37,041 nucleotides of DNA from Promethearchaeota archaeon (GTDB taxonomy: Archaea > Asgardarchaeota > Lokiarchaeia > Sigyniarchaeales > SOKP01): the NCBI GenBank assembly GCA_019058425.1, contig JAHPYZ010000013.1:35626-72666 (forward strand). Direction: 5' to 3'. A program made the position numbers and the translations under genes. Position 1 is the stretch's first letter. Every line of letters begins with the position of its first letter. Positions 15,636 to 22,781 of this stretch are shown here, in pieces. The notes below the pieces were generated by a model. That model did no database searches, was not told the origin of the DNA, and saw only the letters and a list, made by a program, of their open reading frames with translations.

Positions 15636-17495
15636 ATGATGGAAAAATTTGGTAAGGTTTTGGAAGTAGATTTAAAGAAAAAGTCATTCTCAGATAATTT
15701 TTATGATAATGAATTTATTAAAAGGTTTTTAGGAGGTCCTGGATTCGCTATTGATTATTTAATGCAAGAAAAATCATATGAGAATGATCCACTGAATGAA
15801 AAAAATCCATTGATTTTTATGAATGGTCTTTTAACTGGTACATCTTATCCTTGTTCTGGATTTTATTCAGTTTCAGCCCGGTCTCCATTAACAAATATTT
15901 ATGGCGAGGGTTTATCTGGGGGATTTTTCGCGGCAGAATTAAGGAAAAATCTAAGTGGAATCATATTTAAAAATAAAGCTGATTCTCCCGTATATTTAAT
16001 CATTGAAGATGATCATTTTGAATTAAAAGATGCTTCTGATTTATGGGGATTAACTACAGATAAAACAATCCAGAAATTACAGAATAAGCTAGGTAAGCAA
16101 TTTAAAGTAGCCTGTATTGGTCCTTCTGGAGAAAAATTAGTAAGATTAGCTTCCATAATGAACGATCATCATAGAGCAGTAGGAAGAACCGGTATGGGAG
16201 CAATTATGGGATCGAAAAATCTAAAAGCGATTGCTATAAAGAGTACTAAAAAAATTGAATATTATGATGAGAAAAAATTCAAAGAAATTTCGAGACCAAT
16301 ATTTAAAGCTTTTAAAGAATCACCTATGGCAGAAATATTGCAAAATCTGGGGACTAATAATATAGATTACTTCGAAAGACTATCAGATGTGCCTCATAAA
16401 AATTGGACCTTACATAAATGGAGGGGAGTAAATGACATTTCAGGGGCAATAGTTCTTGAAAAGTTACATATAAGGAATAAACCTTGCTTCATGTGTCCAT
16501 TTAGTTGTGGTAGAGAAATTGAAATAAAAGAAGGTCCATACAAGCTAAAGAATGGGGCAGGAGCTGAATATGAAACCACTGCTTCTTTTGGAGCCATGTG
16601 TTTGATTTCTGATGTTGAAGCTATTGCCTATTTAAATGATCTGTGTAATAAATTTGGTATCGACACCATCTCAACAGGATGTACAGTCGCTTTTACTTTA
16701 GATTGTTATGAAAATGAATTGATAACAGAAGATGATGTAGGATTTCCTTTAGAATGGGGAGATGCTGATGCTATCATAAAACTTACTGAATTAATCTGTA
16801 AAAAAGAAGGTATTGGTGAAATTTTAAGCAATGGTTCTAGAAAAGCTTCTGAATTACTAGGTAAAGGTTCAGAAGAATTTTTATCAGATGTGAAAGGATT
16901 AGAGGCACCAATGCATGATCCTCGGGCAATTTTTCCTCTTGGATTACAATATGCAACATCCAATCGTGGTGCATGCCATGCTAGGGGTTATGGAAATGAC
17001 CAATACTCTGGTTTTACTGGTTTTAATGACATATTGAAAATTACAAAAGAAAAACGAATCCGAGATCGTACTATTGATGATCCTCAATTTGCCAGAGATA
17101 TTGCTATAACTCAAAATTTATCAGAAGTAGTGAATTCTTTAGGGGTATGTAAACAAACGATGACTTCTGGAACTCAGATTGTAGATGATCTTTTTGACAA
17201 AATTTTAGATTCTATTTATTATCTAACTGGTATAAAGTTTACATTGAAGGAATTATTGAAAATTGGGGAAAGGATATTTAATCTAAAAAGATTATTTAAT
17301 ACAAAATGTGGAATCACGAGGAAAGATGATAGAATTCCTCCACGATTGAAGTTTCCTTTAGAAAGAGGTTTAACTAAGAACAAGGTACTCACAATTGACT
17401 CTATGCTAGAGGAATATTATAAATTTAGAGGTTGGGACGAATATGGTATCCCTACAATTAGTAAATTAAAAGAATTAAATATTAACAATTATTAA
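15636..17495 (+). CDS. aor: Tungsten-containing aldehyde:ferredoxin oxidoreductase
   Basis: 619 residues, the usual length of the AOR family. These cytoplasmic enzymes oxidise aldehydes to acids with ferredoxin as acceptor, using a bis-tungstopterin and one 4Fe-4S cluster. Cluster ligands are C284-x2-C287-x3-C291 and a fourth, C505 (SLGVCKQ), matching the Pyrococcus AOR spacing. Pterin-site segments include RTGMGAIMGSKNLKAI and the N-terminal FLGGPGFAIDYL. ATG is doubled (15636 and 15639); no strong ribosome-binding site is seen. The LarA-like gene starts 14 bp downstream, so they form an operon. Substrate cannot be read from sequence; the neighbours suggest an aldehyde from sugar or hydroxy-acid breakdown. 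Confidence 0.93.
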   Translation: MMEKFGKVLEVDLKKKSFSDNFYDNEFIKRFLGGPGFAIDYLMQEKSYENDPLNEKNPLIFMNGLLTGTSYPCSGFYSVSARSPLTNIYGEGLSGGFFAAELRKNLSGIIFKNKADSPVYLIIEDDHFELKDASDLWGLTTDKTIQKLQNKLGKQFKVACIGPSGEKLVRLASIMNDHHRAVGRTGMGAIMGSKNLKAIAIKSTKKIEYYDEKKFKEISRPIFKAFKESPMAEILQNLGTNNIDYFERLSDVPHKNWTLHKWRGVNDISGAIVLEKLHIRNKPCFMCPFSCGREIEIKEGPYKLKNGAGAEYETTASFGAMCLISDVEAIAYLNDLCNKFGIDTISTGCTVAFTLDCYENELITEDDVGFPLEWGDADAIIKLTELICKKEGIGEILSNGSRKASELLGKGSEEFLSDVKGLEAPMHDPRAIFPLGLQYATSNRGACHARGYGNDQYSGFTGFNDILKITKEKRIRDRTIDDPQFARDIAITQNLSEVVNSLGVCKQTMTSGTQIVDDLFDKILDSIYYLTGIKFTLKELLKIGERIFNLKRLFNTKCGITRKDDRIPPRLKFPLERGLTKNKVLTIDSMLEEYYKFRGWDEYGIPTISKLKELNINNY

Positions 17496-17509
17496 ATTGA
17501 GGACTTAAA

Positions 17510-18742
17510 ATGGTACAAATTTTTAGAATACCTTGGGCTGCTTGGTATGGTGATGAAGATCTTACTCTTGAATTTCCTGATACCTGGGATGTTAAATTAT
17601 TTAACATGAGGGATGCTCCTGAAATATCGAGAGAAGAAATTGAATCTGCAATTAATAATCCTATTGGTACTCCAACACTTAAAGAAATTGCTCAAGGAAA
17701 GCAAAATGCGGTAATTGTTGTCGAAGATATTTCTAGACCAACTCCTATGGAACCTATCTTAAATAATGTATTAAATCAATTAAATTCATTAGGCATAAAT
17801 GACGATAAAATTACTATAATCTATGCTATTGGAGCTCATCGCCCATTAGATAGGCGAGATTCTATAAAAAAAGTAGGAAAAAGTATTCTTGATAGAGTTA
17901 ATATTGAGAACCACCATCCTTACGAGAATTTGATTTATCTTGGAAAATCAAATATTGGAACACCAATATATTTGAATCAAACATACTATAACGCTGATCT
18001 TAAGATTACTATTGGAACTGTAATTCCACACCCATTGGCAGGATTTGGTGGCGGTGCTAAAATAATTTTGCCTGGAATTTGTGGGATTGAAACTCTTGAA
18101 GCGAATCACCAAGCGGTTGTTCGAGGAACTGGAATAGGAATCGGACATATCACAGAATTAAGAAAGGATATTGAAGATGTATGTAAAAGAGTAGGAATAG
18201 ATTTTTCAATCAACATTATACCAACAATGAATAGAAGAATAGCAGGAGTATTTGCAGGTCACTATATAAAAGCCCACAGGAAAGCAATAGAATTAGGAAA
18301 AAAAGTATATCAAACTGAATTACCATCTGATTTAGATTTAGATATTGGGTTTTTTAACCTATATCCTGAGGATACTGAATTTTCTCAAGGCAATAAAGGC
18401 TTTAATTTCATTCTAGGTTCAAGGAACTTCATCAAAACAAAGGGTGCAATCATAATACTAACAGCAGCTAGTGAAGGAAGAGGATTTCACTCATTAATGG
18501 CAGAAACTGGGGCAAAATTGTATCAAAATTGGGGTAACTCAATACTTTTTAAGGCAAAAGTTAGGAGAAGGATATTTGGTGTTTTTTCAACTAACATTAA
18601 CCATGCTGATGTTATGCATTTTTACCCTCCGAAGACTATGTTTAGAAAAGATTTTAAAGAGATGATTGCTTCTCTTGAGGATATTTATGGAAAATCTCCA
18701 AAAGCAGGTATCTTTCCTTGCAGTAATCAATTACAAGGCTAA
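17510..18742 (+). CDS. larA: LarA-family nickel-pincer 2-hydroxyacid racemase (DUF2088)
   Basis: 410 residues. The residues known to matter in lactate racemase LarA align at nearly the same numbers: D73 and R76 (EDISRPTP), H110 (IGAHRPL), H174 (PHPLAGFGGGAK), K184 and H200 (EANHQ). This supports nickel-pincer (NPN) cofactor binding and racemisation or epimerisation of a 2-hydroxy acid. Wider family members act on malate, gluconate-like and other hydroxy acids. Cofactor-maturation genes larB, larC and larE are not in the window and must be elsewhere if the protein is active. ATG at 17510 is preceded by GAGG (17499-17502) at a seven-base spacing. Co-transcribed with AOR, so both may serve one pathway. 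Confidence 0.87.
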   Translation: MVQIFRIPWAAWYGDEDLTLEFPDTWDVKLFNMRDAPEISREEIESAINNPIGTPTLKEIAQGKQNAVIVVEDISRPTPMEPILNNVLNQLNSLGINDDKITIIYAIGAHRPLDRRDSIKKVGKSILDRVNIENHHPYENLIYLGKSNIGTPIYLNQTYYNADLKITIGTVIPHPLAGFGGGAKIILPGICGIETLEANHQAVVRGTGIGIGHITELRKDIEDVCKRVGIDFSINIIPTMNRRIAGVFAGHYIKAHRKAIELGKKVYQTELPSDLDLDIGFFNLYPEDTEFSQGNKGFNFILGSRNFIKTKGAIIILTAASEGRGFHSLMAETGAKLYQNWGNSILFKAKVRRRIFGVFSTNINHADVMHFYPPKTMFRKDFKEMIASLEDIYGKSPKAGIFPCSNQLQG

Positions 18743-18789
18743 AAAGTATCTCACAACTTTGTAATTCACTTAATATTATTAGATAGTTA

Positions 18790-18798
18790 TTTATATAA
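18790..18798 (+). promoter_or_regulatory. TATA box for GPH symporter 2
   Basis: TTTATATAA is a near-consensus archaeal TATA box, 49 bp before the ATG at 18847. The expected transcription start near 18820 would give a short leader. No GGTG-type ribosome-binding site follows. Confidence 0.5.
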
Positions 18799-18846
18799 GC
18801 TTAATCTAAAGTTTTTTATTAAAATTTTAATTAATATGTGCTTAAA

Positions 18847-20256
18847 ATGGAAGAAAACCGGTCTAAAGAGTATTCAAATAAAGGTGCTGCTTTCTATAGT
18901 TTTGGACAAATTTCCTTAATTACTGCTTATCAGGCATTTACTTTCTTGATATTTACGTTTTATTATGCTGTTGTTGGTCTCGACGTAGTATTAATATCTA
19001 TAGGATTTTTAATATGGTCTATATGGAATGCTTTTAATGATCCTCTAATGGGCTATATTAGTGACAGAACACATACTAAATGGGGACGTAGAAGACCTTA
19101 CATAATGATTGCTCTAGGTCCACTTAGCCTTGTTATGTTTTTCTTATTCTTTCCACCACTCTCTTACGGAATTACAGATCAAACCAGTAATTTCATATAT
19201 TTCATTATAATTATCCTCGTCTTTGAGATGTGCTATACTACATATGACATCAATCTCACGTCTATGCTTCCAGAAATATTTATAACCAAAGAGTCTCGAA
19301 TAAAGGCAAATAATATTCGTCAAGTTTTTGCGATATTTGGATTAATTTTTGCATTTATATTACCCAGTTTCTTCATTCCGGATTATTCATTGCCAGAATA
19401 TTTAAATAATTATGCAATTTTTGGAATAGTGATAGCTGTAATCATCATAATTGTTGGTTTAATATTTCTAAAATTCTCACCACGAGAAAGAGAAGAATTC
19501 AAACAAGAACACGAAAATGTTCCAGGTTTCTTTACTTCATTTAAAATATGTATGAAAAATAAATCTTTTCGATGGGCAATTCCAGCTTTTATGGGAGATT
19601 TTTTTGTTGATACGATACTCCCAACCATATTACCTCTCTATGGAAAATATGTATTGGGTATTGGTGAAGGTGATTCATTTTTTATATCGATATTATTAGG
19701 TCTAACATTCTTATCAGCAGCAATATTTATTACGTTTTTATGGAAACCTCTCGCAGCAAAAATTGGGATAAGGAAGATGTGGATGATATCATCTGCAATA
19801 TGGATAGCTACTCTAGCACCACTTATGTTTATCTCTGACAGATGGTCTGGACTAATTGTTTTCTTTTTAGTTGGAATAGGATTAGCAGGTTCACTATATT
19901 CAAAAGATCTTATTGTTTCTGATATAATTGATGAAGATGAAGTAAACACAGGCACAAAAAGAGATGCAAGTTATTTTGGTATTTATATCTTCTTTCTAAG
20001 AGTTGGATATATTTTTGTATTTCTTTCAATTAGTTTAGTATTCACTAATGTAGGATGGAGAATTTTTGAACCGACTACAATTTCACAATCACAAATTATG
20101 GGTTTGAGATTGTTAACTTTTGTTTTTCCAGCAATTGCTTTATCTGTTATTATTCTAACAATGCTTAAATATCCACTCCATGGTGATCGCTTAAAAGAAG
20201 TTAAAGAAAAATTAACTCAAATACATAGAGAAAAGAAATCTAAGGTTGGAATGTAA
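18847..20256 (+). CDS. GPH-family (MelB-like) MFS symporter 2
   Basis: 469 residues from this ATG; a GTG three codons upstream (18838) is the alternative. About twelve membrane helices and the canonical GPH signature NDPLMGYISDRTHTKWGRRR after helix two. The family imports sugars, glycosides or uronic acids with a cation. It has its own TATA box, follows the AOR-LarA operon, and runs toward the opposing dehydratase gene 32 bp away. With the dehydratase, RraA-like protein and glycosidase nearby it probably supplies a sugar-type substrate. Confidence 0.88.
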   Translation: MEENRSKEYSNKGAAFYSFGQISLITAYQAFTFLIFTFYYAVVGLDVVLISIGFLIWSIWNAFNDPLMGYISDRTHTKWGRRRPYIMIALGPLSLVMFFLFFPPLSYGITDQTSNFIYFIIIILVFEMCYTTYDINLTSMLPEIFITKESRIKANNIRQVFAIFGLIFAFILPSFFIPDYSLPEYLNNYAIFGIVIAVIIIIVGLIFLKFSPREREEFKQEHENVPGFFTSFKICMKNKSFRWAIPAFMGDFFVDTILPTILPLYGKYVLGIGEGDSFFISILLGLTFLSAAIFITFLWKPLAAKIGIRKMWMISSAIWIATLAPLMFISDRWSGLIVFFLVGIGLAGSLYSKDLIVSDIIDEDEVNTGTKRDASYFGIYIFFLRVGYIFVFLSISLVFTNVGWRIFEPTTISQSQIMGLRLLTFVFPAIALSVIILTMLKYPLHGDRLKEVKEKLTQIHREKKSKVGM

Positions 20257-20288
20257 TTAGATTTAACATTTTTTATTTTCTATATTAT

Positions 20289-21959
20289 CTAAATTTCCAG
20301 AATTGCTCCTTTTGCGGCAGAAGATACAAGCTTTTTATACTTTAATAGAGCTTTACTTTTAAATTCTTTCTCTATTGGTTTCCAACCTATAAATCGTTCT
20401 TGTAATTCTTCTTCTGTAAGCTCTGCTTCAAGAATTCTATTTGGGATATCAATATTAATTGTATCTCCATTTCTTAATGCGGCAATAGGACCCCCAACAT
20501 AAGCTTCCGGGCTCACATGTCCTATACAGGGCCCCGAAGTAGCGCCAGAAAATCGTCCATCTGTAATTAATGCCACTCGATCCAATTTGCGTCGGGTCAT
20601 AAGATTTGCTGTAACTGCTAACAATTCTGGCATACCAGGTCCCCCTTTTGGTCCTTCATATCGTATTATAATAACTGAATTATTCTCGATTCTATTCAAA
20701 GATAAAGCGTCAATTGCCTCTTGTTCATAATCGAAACAAATGGCGGAGCCTTTAAATTTTAACATATCTCTATTTTTTACAGCAGATTGTTTCACTACAG
20801 CACCATCTGGTGCTAAATTTCCTTTCAATATAACAGTTCCACCCTCTGGATAAACGGGATCCTCTAAAGATTTAATCACATTATTATCTAAGACTTTTAT
20901 CCTACGGATTTGTTTTTCAATTGTAAGTCCAGAAACCGTTAAGCAATCCAAATGGATAAAATCCTTTATTCTTTTTAAAACAGCTGGAATTCCTCCCGCT
21001 TTATAGAGATCTACAATTCCAAAATCACCTGAGGGAGAAACATTCACTATAGTTGGAATCTTTTTACTATATTCATTAAAGATCTCCAAATCAAAATTTA
21101 TTCCCATCTCGTAAGCAATGGCGGGGAGATGAAGTGCTGAATTTGTAGAACCACCTATAGCAATATCCACCATTATAGCATTCTCAAGAGATTTCTTTGT
21201 CATGATTTTAGATGGAGTTAAATCATTTTTTAACATCTCAATAATTTGCTTTCCTGAATTCTTAGCAGTGATATACTTCATTCTTGTCATCGCTGGAATT
21301 GTAGCTGCATTTGGTAAAGTCATCCCAAATGCTTCCATCAAGCATTGAATTGTATTAGCTGTTCCCATTAATTCACAGGCCCCATAGGTAGCACAAGAGA
21401 TACAATCCAATTTGTGAATAAAATCTCCATAATTACTTTGCTCAATTCCTTTAAAATCAGGTTTAAATCTTATTTCATAAAAATTAGGACCTCCTGGAAC
21501 ACAAATTGTTGGTATATCTAATCGAACAGCAGCCATTAATACTGCTGGATTTATTTTATCACAACTAGATATAGTTACCATTGCGTCCAATCTATGTGCT
21601 TGTACCATCAATTCTATAGAATCTGCTATAGTTTCCCTATGAGGAAGTATATAACGCATTCCTTCATTCCCATTTGCCCATCCATCGCAAGGTCCAACAG
21701 TACAGAACTCAAAAGGGATTCCTCCTGCTTCAATCACTCCATATTTCACGGCTTCTGCAAGATCTCTTAAATGTTTATGCCCAGGATTTACTTCATTCCA
21801 GGTATTTACAACTCCAATAAAAGGTTTTTCATATATATCTTTTTCTTCAAGACCTAACCCTTTAATTATTCCAGATGCAACATATTTGAATGGAGTATCT
21901 TTAACGCCTTCAAAAATCGTTTTACTTCTTTTTTTTAAATCAATTTCTTTTTCATCCAT
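20289..21959 (-). CDS. ilvD: IlvD/Edd-family dehydratase (dihydroxy-acid or sugar-acid dehydratase)
   Basis: 556 residues, full length. It eliminates water from a 2,3-dihydroxy acid to give a 2-keto acid, using an Fe-S cluster and Mg2+. Seen: NEVNPGHKHLRDL (55-67), SSCDKI with C133, YGACELMGTANT with C195, EGPKGGPGMPEL and TDGRFSGATSGPCIGHVSPEA. The PGH at the first site, where some [2Fe-2S] relatives have a cysteine, is also found in E. coli IlvD and fits the oxygen-sensitive 4Fe-4S class. No other branched-chain amino acid gene is nearby, while transporters, an RraA-like protein and a glycosidase are, so gluconate/xylonate-type sugar acids are as likely as 2,3-dihydroxyisovalerate. Divergent from the RraA-like gene, with a shared palindrome between them. 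Confidence 0.9.
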   Translation of the reverse strand: MDEKEIDLKKRSKTIFEGVKDTPFKYVASGIIKGLGLEEKDIYEKPFIGVVNTWNEVNPGHKHLRDLAEAVKYGVIEAGGIPFEFCTVGPCDGWANGNEGMRYILPHRETIADSIELMVQAHRLDAMVTISSCDKINPAVLMAAVRLDIPTICVPGGPNFYEIRFKPDFKGIEQSNYGDFIHKLDCISCATYGACELMGTANTIQCLMEAFGMTLPNAATIPAMTRMKYITAKNSGKQIIEMLKNDLTPSKIMTKKSLENAIMVDIAIGGSTNSALHLPAIAYEMGINFDLEIFNEYSKKIPTIVNVSPSGDFGIVDLYKAGGIPAVLKRIKDFIHLDCLTVSGLTIEKQIRRIKVLDNNVIKSLEDPVYPEGGTVILKGNLAPDGAVVKQSAVKNRDMLKFKGSAICFDYEQEAIDALSLNRIENNSVIIIRYEGPKGGPGMPELLAVTANLMTRRKLDRVALITDGRFSGATSGPCIGHVSPEAYVGGPIAALRNGDTINIDIPNRILEAELTEEELQERFIGWKPIEKEFKSKALLKYKKLVSSAAKGAILEI

Positions 21960-21993
21960 AATAATATCCCATATTCTACTGGATACTTTTTTT

Positions 21994-22010
21994 ATTTGAT
22001 ATAATCAAAT
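21994..22010. promoter_or_regulatory. 17-bp palindrome between dehydratase and RraA-like genes
   Basis: ATTTGAT-ATA-ATCAAAT: perfect seven-base arms, 35 bp upstream of the dehydratase ATG (21959) and 64 bp before the RraA-like ATG (22074). A single regulator bound here could control both directions. Confidence 0.45.
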
Positions 22011-22073
22011 TAATATCATTAAAAAAATAATTTTTCACATACTATTCAAATTTGACTTCAATTGGTGAAAATC

Positions 22074-22745
22074 ATGGATGAAAAACAAATGGAATCTATA
22101 ATTACTGAATATTCAAGACTATATACTTGTGCAGTTTCTGATGCTATCGATGAACTGGGATTTGAACCCGGTTATATTGATGCAGGGATTAGACCTATGT
22201 GGCCTGGTGCGAGAATATTAGGTTTTGCGGGAACTATGAAGATGATACCCTCTAAGGAACCCCTTGAGAGAAATATCATAGCTCGTTTAGTAAAATTTAT
22301 GAGAAAGACTCCAAAATTTCCAGTAATGTGCGTTGATATGTCAAATCAAATGATAGCAGCTGGATTAGGACAAAGTACAAGTAAAATTCTTATAAAGTTA
22401 GGTTTCAGAGGGGGTCTGGTTGATGGCCCTATTCGAGATCTTGCTCAGGTGATTGACTTAAAATTTCCAATTTTTGCTAGAGGGATAATATGTTCTTCAA
22501 TACGAGGTAGAATGGAAATAGATTTGGAATCTGTAATGAAACCAATTCAATGTGGTGAGAGAATAATTAAAGCAGGGGATTTAGTTTTTGGAGATATAAA
22601 CGGAGTTGTAATCGTAAAGTCTGAAAATATCGAAACGGTTTTAGAAAAAGCAAAAGAAATGATATCTACAGATAAATGGTGGTTTGAACAATTAGAAAAA
22701 GGACGCCAGCCAGAAGATATCGAAAAAGAGAAACCACTCCCATAG
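22074..22745 (+). CDS. RraA-family protein (HMG/CHA aldolase or oxaloacetate decarboxylase-like)
   Basis: 223 residues from this ATG. The family signature GGLVDGPIRDLAQV gives the substrate-binding G-x-x-x and R-D pair, and GDLVFGDINGVV supplies the late metal-site region. RraA-fold enzymes include 4-hydroxy-4-methyl-2-oxoglutarate aldolase and related retro-aldolases or decarboxylases of 2-keto acids; RNase E inhibitors share the fold but not this context. An upstream in-frame TTG (22062) and GTG (22065) exist, but GGTGA at 22064-22068, five bases before this ATG, supports 22074. The gene pairs with a dehydratase that would make a 2-keto acid, a fitting substrate. Confidence 0.82.
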   Translation: MDEKQMESIITEYSRLYTCAVSDAIDELGFEPGYIDAGIRPMWPGARILGFAGTMKMIPSKEPLERNIIARLVKFMRKTPKFPVMCVDMSNQMIAAGLGQSTSKILIKLGFRGGLVDGPIRDLAQVIDLKFPIFARGIICSSIRGRMEIDLESVMKPIQCGERIIKAGDLVFGDINGVVIVKSENIETVLEKAKEMISTDKWWFEQLEKGRQPEDIEKEKPLP

Positions 22746-22781
22746 AAATTAATTATAATATAAATCTCATGAGTTTAGAAT

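Noticed and set aside
19638-19955. Opposite-strand frame of about 105 codons inside the second GPH symporter.
   Set aside because: Antisense to a clear transporter gene with conserved helices; composition is that of a shadow frame.
20257-20288. TTAGAT/ATCTAA inverted repeat between the convergent symporter and dehydratase genes.
   Set aside because: Only six-base AT-rich arms with a long loop; not distinguishable from chance.
20289-21959. First cluster cysteine of the dehydratase replaced by glycine (PGH).
   Set aside because: E. coli IlvD-type 4Fe-4S dehydratases also have PGH here, so this is a normal class difference and not a defect.
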